Below, in pieces: positions 42,136-52,600 of a stretch of 59,229 bases of DNA. The DNA is taken from the NCBI GenBank assembly GCA_947085815.1, contig CAMTXU010000027.1:1-59229 (forward strand), read 5' to 3'. The position numbers were made by a program, and so were the translations under genes. Numbering within the stretch: position 1 is the first letter of the stretch; each line of letters starts with the position of its first letter. The notes under the pieces are model-generated. The model did no database searches, was not told the DNA's origin, and worked only from the letters and a program-made list of their open reading frames with translations. Source of the DNA: Fen-1258 sp947085815. Lineage in GTDB: Bacteria; Bacteroidota; Ignavibacteria; Ignavibacteriales; Melioribacteraceae.

Positions 42136-42593
42136 ATGATGATTATGATCTATTATGATTTTTGTATTCATTTGAAAGAACTTTCCTTTTGAATTGCGGA
42201 GTCTTACCAAAATTAAGTAAAATGCCTACTTCGAGATCTGTAGACTTTAGATAATTTATTAATTGAGATTCATGTCCGGGAGATGAACTTTCGGCGGCTT
42301 TCAGTTCAATAATAATTAAATTATCAACTAGGATGTCAGCAAAATATTCACCGACAATTTTCATATCATAAAAGACTTTTATTGGAACTTGATTTTTACA
42401 CTCTAGTCCCAGTTTCGGTAATTCAATCATCAATGCATGTTCATAAACTTTTTCCCAAAAACCATAACCTAATTGATTATAAACATTAAAATATGCTTTA
42501 ATGATCTTATCTGTGATCTCCGAATGCTTGAAGTTATCATTCATATAAAAAAATAATCTTAATAATCATAAACGATCATAATGATCTGCGTTC
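42122..42593. mobile_element. TAGAACGCAGAT-bounded element carrying a GxxExxY gene
   Basis: The ends GAACGCAGAT (42122-42131) and ATCTGCGTTC (42584-42593) are exact 10-base inverted repeats, with ATGATTATGATC and GATCATAATGAT extending the symmetry inward. The 470-base unit lies exactly between the miaB stop (its TAG is shared with the element end) and the SPOR gene start. Gene-less members of about 100 bases are at 28285, 32085 and 44174, and partial ones at 21547 and 53577. Confidence 0.7.
42143..42544 (-). CDS. GxxExxY protein (PD-(D/E)XK nuclease-like)
   Basis: The 133-residue protein carries the family motif as G28-F-W-E31-K-V-Y34. The region EYFADILVDNLIIIELKA gives Asp70, Glu80 and Lys82, the D..ExK arrangement of PD-(D/E)XK nucleases to which the GxxExxY family is assigned. 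Its activity is unproven. It lies within a repeat-bounded unit, in the same direction as miaB and the SPOR gene, without a visible ribosome site. It may be the protein responsible for spread of the flanking repeat, or a passenger; both are inference. Confidence 0.9.
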   Translation of the reverse strand: MNDNFKHSEITDKIIKAYFNVYNQLGYGFWEKVYEHALMIELPKLGLECKNQVPIKVFYDMKIVGEYFADILVDNLIIIELKAAESSSPGHESQLINYLKSTDLEVGILLNFGKTPQFKRKVLSNEYKNHNRS

Positions 42594-43930
42594 TATTCCT
42601 TTTCCGTGTCCTGCTCCAATCTCTCAACAAACTCGCCAAACAATGTTCCCGAGGTCGCCCGGTTGATCTTTATTTTAACATAATCGCCTACTGCCACACC
42701 GTCGCTCTTCGGGAAAATTACAATTTTATTAGTATCAGTCCGCCCGGCAAAATCATCGTCCGATTTTTTACTACTGCCTTCGACAAGAATAATTTCTTCG
42801 GTTCCTATTTGCGATTGATTGGTCTCGAAAGATATTTGATGCTGAAGATCGATAATCTCGTTTAGCCTTTGTGACTTCAACTCTTCGGAGACGTCATCAT
42901 TCATTTCGAAAGCCTTTGTCCCTTCACGTGGAGAATATTTAAACATATACGCACCATCATAACGGACCTTTTTCATAACCTCAAGCGTACTCAAATGGTC
43001 TTCATTGGTTTCGGTAGGAAATCCGGAAATTATATCTGTGGAAAAACTTACACCGGGAATTATTTTTCTTGCGCTATCGATTAAATTAAGATAGTGTTCA
43101 ATCGTGTAAGTTCGGTTCATTAATTCAAGAATTCTGTTGGAGCCGGATTGAACCGGCAAATGTATATAATTACAAATGTTAGGATGTTCGGCTATTGTAT
43201 AAAGAAGCTTGTCCGATAAATCCTGCGGATGTGATGTAGTAAACCGTACCCGTATTGAGCGATCTACATTTGCCGCAGCAGCAAGCAAATCTGCAAAATC
43301 ATTTTCGCAATCGATGTATGAGTTTACGTTTTGCCCGAGTAGTGTTACTTCTCTAAATCCTCTTTCGGAAAGTTGTTTTATTTCAGCTACAATCGAATCG
43401 AGTGCGCGACTTCTTTCACGTCCGCGGGTAAAAGGAACAACGCAAAATGTGCAAAACTTGTCGCATCCTCTCATCACCGAAATCCATGCGTTCAAACCGT
43501 CTTCGCGATAGGGAATAATGTCATCATAAGTTTCTGTTCTTGAAAGTTTGACTCCAATTCCTTTTTCTCCGGCGAATGCGGAATCTATAAATTCGGGCAG
43601 CCTTCTATATTCATCTGGACCTACGACAAGATCGACAATTTTTTTCTCTTCCATTAAATTTTTGCGCAGCCGTTCTGCCATACAGCCCAAGATTCCGACC
43701 ACCGTCCCCGGTTTTCTTCTCTTGTTTCCTCTTAGATGTTCAAGGCGGGCATATATCTTCTGCTCTGCGTTATCTCGAATGCTGCAGGTATTAAGAAGTA
43801 TAACATTGGCGTCGCTAATTTCATCGGCAAGTTGATAACCTTGATTTTTTAAAATGCCCATTACCAATTCGGTATCGGCAAAGTTCATTTGACAGCCGTA
43901 TGTTTCAATATATATTTTGTTCTTACTCAT
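42593..43930 (-). CDS. miaB: tRNA-2-methylthio-N6-dimethylallyladenosine synthase MiaB
   Basis: This radical-SAM methylthiotransferase acts on A37 of tRNAs reading U-starting codons. In its 445 residues the N-terminal domain reads IETYGCQMNFADTEL, with NTCSIRDNAEQKI and GCMAERLRKNL. The radical SAM motif is GCDKFCTFCVVPFTRGRE, and a C-terminal TRAM domain follows. The GCQMN start marks MiaB rather than RimO. The stop TAG at 42593-42595 overlaps the first base of the repeat element downstream. Confidence 0.95.
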   Translation of the reverse strand: MSKNKIYIETYGCQMNFADTELVMGILKNQGYQLADEISDANVILLNTCSIRDNAEQKIYARLEHLRGNKRRKPGTVVGILGCMAERLRKNLMEEKKIVDLVVGPDEYRRLPEFIDSAFAGEKGIGVKLSRTETYDDIIPYREDGLNAWISVMRGCDKFCTFCVVPFTRGRERSRALDSIVAEIKQLSERGFREVTLLGQNVNSYIDCENDFADLLAAAANVDRSIRVRFTTSHPQDLSDKLLYTIAEHPNICNYIHLPVQSGSNRILELMNRTYTIEHYLNLIDSARKIIPGVSFSTDIISGFPTETNEDHLSTLEVMKKVRYDGAYMFKYSPREGTKAFEMNDDVSEELKSQRLNEIIDLQHQISFETNQSQIGTEEIILVEGSSKKSDDDFAGRTDTNKIVIFPKSDGVAVGDYVKIKINRATSGTLFGEFVERLEQDTEKE

Positions 43931-44173
43931 TCTCTTGCACTTGCTCTTATTCTTATCTAAGTAGGAGATACATCACTAAGTTCATTACTATCAGTGAGAA
44001 TATGAAAAATATTATTGATATCCTTATCCGCTTGTTTCTATTATTTTTTTTGATGTCGTATAAATACATGTTATAGCTTCCATTGAATTATACTAATACA
44101 GCCGATTTGTGAACCAGGATATGTAACGGGGTGAAAAATTAGGAAGAATGGAGTTGATATACAATATCAACAG

Positions 44174-44273
44174 ACTAATAGAACGCTGATTGTTAAGATT
44201 GATTATGATTTTTTAAGATGAGTTTAAATCAGCGTAAATCATAAATGATCTGCGGTATCTGCGTTCTATTAGT
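44174..44273. repeat. TAGAACGCAGAT-family repeat with 13-base perfect ends, upstream of rpiA
   Basis: ACTAATAGAACGC (44174-44186) and GCGTTCTATTAGT (44261-44273) are perfect inverted repeats, defining the outer limit of the family. The inside has TTATGATTTT, ATCAGCGTAAATCATAAATGATCTGCGG and no gene. The rest of the divergent gap 43931-44331 (miaB/rpiA) shows no gene. Confidence 0.8.
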
Positions 44274-44331
44274 TTGTAAGTGAAAGGTAGCTTAATTAAT
44301 TTGGATACAATAATTCAATCAAAATGTTATT

Positions 44332-45150
44332 ATGATCAATCAACTCAAAAAACTTGCTGCAGAAAAAGCTGTTGAAGAAATTTCATCTGGGATGATTGTT
44401 GGACTCGGTTCCGGAACTACAATCCAGTATGCTTTCAATAAGATTTCGGAAAAAATCAAAAATGGCGAGCTTAAAGATATCATGTGCATTCCAAGTTCAG
44501 CTAATACTGAGAGGGAAGCGGTTCGATTAGACATTCCATTAATTTCCTTTGACGAAGCTATTCAGAAAATGGGCCGAGAGAATAAACTGAGAAAATCAGA
44601 AGTCAGTAATCCTAATCCGAAAGAATTCTCAATTCTCAATTCTCAATTCTTAATTGATGTTACTATTGATGGTGCGGATGAAGTGACCGTAGGTCATCCC
44701 GAGCGTAGCGAGGGAACCAATGTAATTAATCTAATTAAAGGCGGAGGCGGGGCACTGCTGAGGGAAAAAGTATTAGCACAAGCAAGTAAAAAAAATATTA
44801 TTGTAGTTGATGAATCTAAATTATCAAAACATCTCGGAATGAAATGGCACGTACCTGTTGAGGTGATTCAGTTTGCGGTTAGTGCTGAAAAAAAATATTT
44901 GGAATCACTTGGCGCAAAAGTGCAACAAAGAAAAAATGCCGATGGCAGCCATTACATTACAGATGAAAATAATTTTATTCTGGATGCTAATTTTGGTGAG
45001 ATTATAAATCCCGGGGAACTTTCTGTTTTATTAAATCAACGCGCTGGCATTGTTGAGCATGGTTTGTTCATTGGTACGACAAGTAAATTAATTTGCGCTA
45101 TGAGTAATGGGAAAATCAGAATTCAGAATGCAGAAATCAGAAGTAAGTAG
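44332..45150 (+). CDS. rpiA: Ribose-5-phosphate isomerase A with repeat-derived insertions
   Basis: RpiA interconverts ribose-5-phosphate and ribulose-5-phosphate. Family motifs are MIVGLGSGTT (21-30), IDVTIDGADEV (108-118), LIKGGGGALLREK, the KWHVPVEV region and a late GLFIGTTSKL. Compared with normal RpiA of about 225-235 residues it is 272 long. Extra peptides occur at about 80-106 (KMGRENKLRKSE... to NSQF) and about 120-129 (VGHPERSEGT), and a foreign-looking tail occupies 261-272. All correspond to repeat sequences in DNA (AATTCTCAATTC, GTCATCCCGAGCG, AGAATTCAGAATGCAG). The catalytic Asp and Glu region and the phosphate loop remain, so function may be kept. Confidence 0.9.
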   Translation: MINQLKKLAAEKAVEEISSGMIVGLGSGTTIQYAFNKISEKIKNGELKDIMCIPSSANTEREAVRLDIPLISFDEAIQKMGRENKLRKSEVSNPNPKEFSILNSQFLIDVTIDGADEVTVGHPERSEGTNVINLIKGGGGALLREKVLAQASKKNIIVVDESKLSKHLGMKWHVPVEVIQFAVSAEKKYLESLGAKVQQRKNADGSHYITDENNFILDANFGEIINPGELSVLLNQRAGIVEHGLFIGTTSKLICAMSNGKIRIQNAEIRSK

Positions 45151-45199
45151 TAAATCACCAAGAACAATTCACAATCTGTCCGCCATTTCTTTTAAGAAT

Positions 45200-45268
45200 T
45201 CTCCATTCTCCATTTTCCATCAACCATCATCCATTTTCCATCAACCATCAACCATTTTCCATTCTAAA
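45200..45268. repeat. Short tandem repeat tract (CATTTTCCATCAACCATC units)
   Basis: Units of CATTTTCCATCAACCAT and CCATCATCCAT alternate just downstream of rpiA, with TTCTCCATTCTCC before them. It is the same kind of low-complexity tract as 34382-34542. A related AATTCTCAACTCGC tandem lies at 46005-46033. Confidence 0.7.
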
Positions 45269-45335
45269 ATACCTGTTTTATTTTACTTCATATTTTGATT
45301 AAATTTGATTTGCCGGATCATTGAAAAGGATTATA

Positions 45336-45581
45336 ATGGAAAATAAAATATTAAACAATAAATTTGAATCGCTGCCATTAGAAGCACAGAGACAAGTTTT
45401 TGCGTTTATAGATTTTCTGCAAAACAAGTATTTCTCCACAAGTAAAGAGAAACGCTTAAAAGCACTAAAGTTGTCAAACGAAAAATTCATTGGGATTTGG
45501 AAAGACCGCATTGAGTTAAAAGACAGCATAAAGTATGTAAGAAACTTAAGAAGAAATGAATGGGAACAACTTAATGGATAG
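45336..45581 (+). CDS. DUF2281-like antitoxin (VapB-type partner)
   Basis: This 81-residue protein from ATG 45336 has AAAAGGA 8 bases upstream. It carries the pattern FESLPLEAQRQVFAFIDFLQNKY of DUF2281 antitoxins, and a C-terminal WKDRIELKDSIKYVRNLRRNEWEQ, the segment that would wrap the PIN toxin. It overlaps the toxin start by 8 bases, the usual toxin-antitoxin arrangement. It would repress its own operon and neutralise the toxin; this is inferred from the family. Confidence 0.78.
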   Translation: MENKILNNKFESLPLEAQRQVFAFIDFLQNKYFSTSKEKRLKALKLSNEKFIGIWKDRIELKDSIKYVRNLRRNEWEQLNG

Positions 45582-45967
45582 CATTCTTCTAGTTGATACC
45601 GATATTCTTATTGATATAGGCAGAAATGATGAGACTGCGGTAAAACGAATTAACAACGAAAGCCGCAAATACAAACTTGCTATAAGTTCTATTACTCAAA
45701 TGGAATTAATAGTCGGTTGTAGAAATAAAACTGAGATGAAAATATTGGATAAATTTTTGGAGAGATTTGAAAAAAATTAGTCTGAATTTTGATATTACGA
45801 ACAAAGCGATAGAACTTCTAAAACTATATCGTCTGGGACATGGTTTGCTAATAGCAGATAGTCTTATTGCAGCAACGGCAATTATTTTAAGTTCTCCTCT
45901 CCTTTCAAAAAATCAAAAAGATTATAAATTTATTAAAGAACTTGAACTACAAAAATATCCGGCATAG
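45574..45967 (+). pseudogene. VapC-type PIN-domain toxin, frameshifted at a run of seven A
   Basis: The first part, from ATG 45574, reads MDSILLVDTDILIDIGR (catalytic Asp residues) and SSITQMELIVG (catalytic Glu), then stops at 45778-45780. The rest of the PIN domain continues in another frame: ISLNFDITNKAIELLKLY, then HGLLIADSLIAATAI (third catalytic Asp), ending at 45967. Removing one A from the tract 45770-45776 joins them into one normal toxin of about 130 residues. So this is a single-base indel in a homopolymer: a real inactivation, a phase-variable switch, a recoding site or a sequencing error. The second part could start from a TTG at 45767. Confidence 0.82.
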
Positions 45968-46264
45968 GATCCAGCATCCAGCATCAAATGCCCGGAAAAA
46001 TTCTCAACTCGCAATTCTCAACTCGCAATTGTCCTGGCACTCAAATTGATTATAAGAGTCGTCTTAAATATTTTGTTATAACGGAACAGGCAAGAGTAAG
46101 TATTTAAATGGCTTAATCCTGCCCTAAATGCAGAAAACATTTTTTAGAAAGCTTTGGAGAATATAACTTAGTGCGAATAATTCTACAGAACTGCGAATAT
46201 TTTACGTATGGAACAGCTGTTGCCTATTGCCTGTTGCCTAATACCTAAATACTATTTTTAAAAG

Positions 46265-46346
46265 TTGACAAGCATATAATGAATAACTATTTTATATACA
46301 GAAGTGCGGCAAATTTCTCTTTACACACGGAAATTTGCTCTTTTTT
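46265..46346 (+). promoter_or_regulatory. Promoter-like pair followed at once by a terminator-like hairpin
   Basis: TTGACA (46265-46270), 17 bases, then TATTTT (46288-46293) resembles a housekeeping promoter. Sixteen bases on, GCAAATTTC and GAAATTTGC (46309-46317, 46330-46338) form a 9-bp stem followed by TCTTTTTT. A transcript started here would end after about 45 bases, as a tiny RNA or premature stop. The surrounding region 45968-46260 has no gene; it holds AATTCTCAACTCGC and TTGCCTATTGCCTG repeats. Confidence 0.45.
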
Positions 46347-46395
46347 CAGCAAAAGCAATCCAGAACAAAATGAAGGATTTTTTTTGTTTGAAGAG

Positions 46396-46424
46396 TTGAC
46401 TATTTGTAACTTGTTTTCTAACTT
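46396..46424 (+). promoter_or_regulatory. Predicted promoter of the giant secreted protein gene
   Basis: TTGACT at 46396-46401 and TAACTT at 46419-46424 are separated by 17 bases. It would give a leader of about 265 bases before the ATG at 46695. The sigma-factor consensus of this group is not well known, so the call is tentative. Confidence 0.45.
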
Positions 46425-46545
46425 AAAGTAATGTTTAACAGTATTTCATATAACTATAGAGAAACATTGAACTTAACTTTCGAAAATCATTATTCAAATT
46501 GTAAAACTAATTCATCTACTAATTCATTAAGTAAGGAGGAACTAG

Positions 46546-46569
46546 ATGCAAACACGCCTACCAACATAG
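46546..46569 (+). CDS. Possible 7-residue leader peptide
   Basis: The frame ATG..TAG encodes MQTRLPT and is preceded at 6 bases by AAGGAGG (46533-46539), a near-perfect ribosome site that serves no longer frame. It lies in the leader of the giant gene, ahead of three overlapping hairpins (46612-46654), which is the layout of an attenuator. Confidence 0.4.
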   Translation: MQTRLPT

Positions 46570-46611
46570 GGAGGGCAACAACTAGAAATTTTCTTTTGTG
46601 TGTAAACCAGT

Positions 46612-46654
46612 CTGCTGTAAGCAGGCTTGCCTGCATCAAGCAGGTCATTTTTTT
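46612..46654 (+). terminator. Overlapping hairpins ending in seven T (possible attenuator)
   Basis: CTGCT/AGCAG (46612-46624), GCAGGC/GCCTGC (46621-46634) and CCTGC/GCAGG (46630-46644) share bases, so only alternate ones can form. The last is followed by TCA and T7 (46648-46654). The sequence also belongs to the GCCTGC palindrome family, so a regulatory role is not assured. Confidence 0.4.
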
Positions 46655-46694
46655 ATCAATTTATTTTTTTAATTAACTAATCTAGGAGATTCAA

Positions 46695-49600
46695 ATGAAT
46701 CTAAAGAAACTCTTTATGATGCTTTCGTTCTTGTTCCTTCTTGGAACAACTACGTTTGCTCAAACAAATTGGTATGTCAATGCCGCTACCGGTAATGACG
46801 CCTACGATGGTACGCAAGCCGCTTTTTCTGCGGGACTTGTTGGACCGAAAGCTACTATCTCAGCTATGCTGGCTAGTCCCTTTGTAGTGAATGGCGACAT
46901 TATTAACATTGCAGGAAATACTTATGCTGAAACAGTTGTTCTCACTAAGAGAGTCGAATTGTTGGCTACAGGTTCTGCAGTAACTATTCTAAACTTAACT
47001 TTGAACACAGGTTCATCTACTGCAACTGAAATTAACAATGATGCTAGCAATATCGATCTTATTGTTAGTGGAACATTATTGGTTCAATCCGGTAGATATA
47101 CAATTGAAACCGCAGATTTTGTTTTAGGTTCGGGTGCTACAGAAGAACTTGTTGTAGGTACAGGTACTCTCGGATTTAACGCATCACCAACTGCAACTAA
47201 CAACGATTACTTTTTAAAATTCTCTAACAATGCAGCATTAGCTTATGACGCTACAGATATTCCAGCTGCCGGTCAAGATGCTAAAGATATCACTTTTGCC
47301 GGAAGCGCCACAGTTACTTTACCAGCTAACTTATTGGCAAATAGAGACGTAACAATTACTTCTGGTACTGTTGCAATTGGTGCTAACACTCTATCTGTTG
47401 GCCGTCACTTTGCTAATAATAGTGTTACTGGTTATACAACAGCCGCCGCTGGTTCAGTTATATTGGCAGCTACTGGTAATGTTTCTGGTGCCGGTCCATT
47501 TCAGAATTTAACAACTGCAGCTGCTGCTATTACTACTACTCTTACAAGCAACATTACATTTGTTAATATTGATGCAGTTACAAATTCAACTTATACTTTA
47601 GGTGCAGGCGCTACACTTGCACTATCTACATTTACATTAACAACACCTGGTAATATTGTAGACCTTTCTGGTGCTGCTAACATTACAAACGGTACCGGTG
47701 GTACCATTGTAATGAATGGTTCGGTTACTCAAAGTTTCCAGATACCGAATAGTCAAAATACTACAATTGGTAATTTTACAATTAATAAACCAACCGGCAG
47801 TATTCTTAATCTTGTTACTGCTACCAACACTGTTGGTAATATGGGTTCTTTTACGTTCACAAAGAAATTTGACTTTGTTAGCGGACAATTAGAAACCAAT
47901 TTTAACAACGTTGTTATTGGTGCCGCTCACGGTACAGTAGCCAATATCGGTGGTCCTATTAATAGAGCCGGTACATCAACAGGTGTATTTAATCTAATAA
48001 ATACAACTAACGGTGTAGTATTTGGCGGAACAGGTCAGATCAACATTCCGGTTCTTAATGCTTCAACAGGTATGACAAATGAATTTACACTTTTAACTGC
48101 CATAGGAAGTAATTTAACAGTTACAGATGGTATCTTGAAAACTGCTAGCTTAACTTTAGTTAACGGAAACATCTCTGTTTACGGTGGTGGTACACTTACC
48201 ATGAATGGTTCTACAGTTTCCGTAACCGGAAATATGAGTGTTGGCGACGGTGCTAATACTGCTGGAACAATTACGGGAACATCTAATGTTACAGTTTCTG
48301 GTGCAGCATCATTTGTCGGTTCAAGTGCAACCAGTAAAATCGATTTAACAACTGCAGGTTCTACACCAGCCGGTAATTTAACCGTAACAGGTTCATTGAC
48401 CGACGGTTCTGCCGGTACTTCAGTTAGAGCAAATACTTTAAATGTTGGCACATTAATTCAGACAACCGGTTCTACAGTTACCACATTAGCTAATTTAGTA
48501 GTGGGTGCTGGCGGTGTTACAGGTTCTGTAGCGGCATTAACTGTTGGCGGTAATTTTCAATCAACAGGCGCAGTTGTATTTGACGCAGGTGCAAAAGCAA
48601 TTACCGGTACTTTCACTGCATTAAGCACAGTTACTACAGGCGCAGGTACAGTAACAATTACCAGTACAGCTGCTATTACTGGCAACTTAACGGTTGGAAC
48701 AGGCGCATTTGCAATAAATGGAACAGGACTTTCAACATTTGGTGCTAACGTATTAAATGGTGCTGGTGCTGCTACTTTAACTATAGCAGGTACTTCAACT
48801 ATAGCTGGTAACGTTACAGATAATGGCGGTGCTGGAAATACTTTCGTCGTTACATTTAATAGAGCAACAACAATCACGGGCAATATTGCATTTACAATTG
48901 CTGCCGGTGGTTCTAAAGTTGTTTTTGGCTCAGCCGCAGGTAGAGGAGCGCAAGTATCCTCTGTAAAAAATATCACATACGCAAACGCTGTAGCTGGTGA
49001 TATCACTATTAATTCTACTAGTGCTACAGATAATCATAGCTTAGGTATCACGGGAGATGTAACACTTACAGCCAATGCTGGTGGTGCAATAGTTCTTGGA
49101 AATAATTCCAAATTAATTTTCAACGGCACAGCTACTTTGGTTGCAACCCCAGCAAATCAACAAGTTATTAATGTTGCTTCTGCATTAACAATAGCCGGAA
49201 CCGGTTCTGTAGAATTTGCAAATTCAGGCGCTGGTTCAACAGCAGAAACCGATCCTTCTGTTAACTTCCCAACTGCTGTTAATTTCGAATGTCCAAATAT
49301 TATTTTAACAAGCAATGGTGTTAGTGGTGCAAATTTAGCTTTAACAGCTAACGGTACCATTACAAGAACAGGCGGAAGAATTTCTAGTGCAGCAGCAGGT
49401 ATTAACGTTGCGAGAAATCTTGTTTATAATAACGCTTCAGATTTAACAACAGGTATCGAATTTTCTACAAATGCTACTAACGTTGCTAATTTGACTTTAA
49501 CAACTGGTTTCGCTGGTAAAGTAACACTAAGTGCAGCACTAACCCCAACAATTACTGGCATACTAACAGTAGCAAGCGGAAGAGAGTTAGCTCTTGGTGC

Positions 49601-52600
49601 CAACGTACTTACAGTTGCTAAGACTACAACCGGAACAAATATTAGTGTTGCCGGTACAGTATCAGGTACTGGAAAAGTAGCGCTTACTGTCCCTGCTGCT
49701 GCTGTAACAATTGCAGGTGCCGGAACGATGGGTAATTTAGACGTCAATTTTGGTGCTAATGATCAAGTAGTTACTTTGACAGGCCCTTCAACATTAACAG
49801 GTAATTTCCTAAGCAGTGGTGGTGCCGCAGTGGGTACTTTAACATTTGATACGGGCTCTTTCACAACCGTTTTAGGAACAACCACATTAGATAACAAAAC
49901 AATCAATTTACCAACTGCTGGTTTCACTGCTACCGGTTCTCTTACACATACTGCAGGTACAGTTGTATTCCCAACAGGTACAGGTAATTTCACATTGTTA
50001 GCTGCCGCAAATAGTATTGCAGGCGGTTTAACATATGATTTTACGACTAACACGAACGTATTTGGTAGATTAAATTTAATGGGAAGCGCAGCACAAACAT
50101 TAACTCTAGGCGGTCCACAGACAGTTGCAAGAGTTAATATTAATAATGCAGCCGGTGTTACTATTCAAGCTTTCACATTAACAGCTACCGATCTTTATTT
50201 AACAAGCGGTTTATTGACACATAACGGTTTATTAGCAACAACTTCTATTACAAGAAAAATTACAGATACAACGAATGGTCAAATAGCTACACAGCCTGCA
50301 AGCGGTCCTGCAAACGTTACATACGTAGGAACTGCAAGCGGTTCAACCGGACCGGAATTACTTGGTGTTCTTACAACGTTAACAATTAATTCCGATATCG
50401 GTTTTAACCCAACAATTACATTAGCAAGCGGAACAACAATTGTGAACGGCGGTACATTGAACCTTTCAAGAGGTACACTTGCAGCCGGAACAAATTTAAC
50501 TTTCGCTGCTGGTACAGAAACAGTTATCCGCGCAGACGGTACTTTAACCGGTACACCTGCATTCAACGGAACTGTTAATTTACAGTACTTGAATTCCACA
50601 GCAATTACAACCGGAACAGAGTGGTCAAGTCCAACAGCAGTTGGAACAGTATTAGTTAACTGCCTTGGCACAACACTTACACTCGGTCAAAATTCTACAG
50701 CTACCGGTTTGGTTACAGTATCATTCGGTACATTAGATTTAGGCAATTTCTCATTATCTCTTGCTGCAGGCTTAACAAATAATGCTACTGTTTCAACTAG
50801 CGGCACCGGTTTCTTAAATTACACTGGTACTTTCACATTGAATGGTACAGCAACATCTTACCCAAAAACAGTTGTAAATGGAACTGGCATTACTCTTACA
50901 GCACCTGCTTTAACAACTGTTACATTGAATGGTGATCTAGTAGTTACAAAAGGTACATTCTCTGTTGGCGGCGCTACTACTTTAGTAGTGAAAGGAAACA
51001 TTGATATTCAAACAACAGCTACAGCATTTACCGATAATGGTAAAGTTGTTAAACTCACTGGTAATTTCTCAATAGTTGGTGATGACGCTACACCTGCCGC
51101 TAATCCAATCATTACACAATCAGCGGGAACTTTAGAATTCAATGGCACAACAGCTCAAACAATTACTACAAGACAAAGTACAAATAAAGGTTACCTAAAT
51201 AAGGTTAAAATAAATAACGCAGCAGGCGTTACTTTATTAACTAATGTTGTTTTAGATGATGGTAAAAACCTTGATCTTACCTTGGGTAACATCACCACAG
51301 GCTCATTTTCATTACAGCTTGGTACTGGAGCAGTAGCCACTATTACAAACGCGAGCAAAAACAGTTATGTAAATGGTAACTTAAACAGATGGGCAAAATC
51401 TGACCTTACCGTAGGAGATGTTTTAGGCGGTAAATATGTATTCCCACTTGGCACATCAGATGGAAAGTACAGACCGGTTACAATAGTATTCCCTGGCACC
51501 ATTGGTACAGGCGTTAATCATATTATCAAAATAAATCATACCAATTCCGCAGTAACAGCTACAGTTGGTATTCCATTTACAAATGCAGGCGTTACAATAA
51601 ATAAATTAGCTCCGCTATACTGGACAATTGGAATGTATGATGCAACTGCCCCAACTGGACTTCTTACTCCGACAAATAATCCACAAGTTACATTTGGCGC
51701 AGGCGGCGTAACATTTGGAGATCTCTCATTAACACGTGCGGTTTACAGATTAACAAGCCCGCTTAACACATGGACAATGCCAGGTACAGTAGGCGTTCCA
51801 TACTACGATGTTAATGACGTAGCAACAATAGTTCATAGCGGCGTTCAAGGTTGGGCAACAGAACCACAGCAATTATTTGCAATCGGTTATGCTTCAAACT
51901 TTGTAGTTGCAAATGCACTTACAGCACAAACATTAGTAGTTGGCGGAACAGCATATACAAAAGATGTAAACGCTGCACCGGCAGTATTCTCCGGCAGCCA
52001 GGGTACATTGGTTTATACTGTAACCAGCTCTGACGTAACAAAAGCAACAGCAACAATTGTAGCCGGCGTTTTAACAGTTACAGCAGTTGCAGAAGGTACA
52101 TCAACAATTACTGTTACAGCAACAGATGTTAACGGTGAACAAAAAACTTCATCTTTTGTTGCAACAGTTCAAGCTAAACCAACATTTACACTTCCTGTTG
52201 CAAGCACATTCACAGTAGCAGAAGCGGCAACCAGTGGTAATACAGTTGTATTCGCAGCAAGCGGTACAGCAGGTATTACTTATACAATGATTCCAAATAC
52301 TCCTGCTCTTACATGGGCTGCTTTTGATGCTGCAACAGCTACATTAACCTTAACTCCTACATACGGTGTAGCAGGCGCAGTTACAGGCGGTGTTTATACA
52401 ATAACAATCAGAGCTACCGGAACCAATGGTTTGTTTACAGATAAAGTTCTTACAGTTACTGTAACTACAACTCTAAGAAATCCAGTTTGGACTGGTACAG
52501 GTACAAGTACAATAGCTACAAAATCAATTAAATATAACGAAGCATTTACTTATAGTTATGTTGCGGTAAGTCCAGATAATCACACAATAACTTATTCCTT

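Noticed and set aside
46431..46676. 81-residue frame upstream of the giant gene
   Set aside because: No ribosome site, no coding character, and it reads through the leader hairpins; the short leader frame at 46546 has the only good ribosome site here.
48179..50671. Several long minus-strand open frames opposite the giant secreted protein
   Set aside because: They follow from the Thr/Ala/Val-rich codons of the plus-strand gene, have Pro/Val/Ala-rich low-complexity translations and no ribosome sites.
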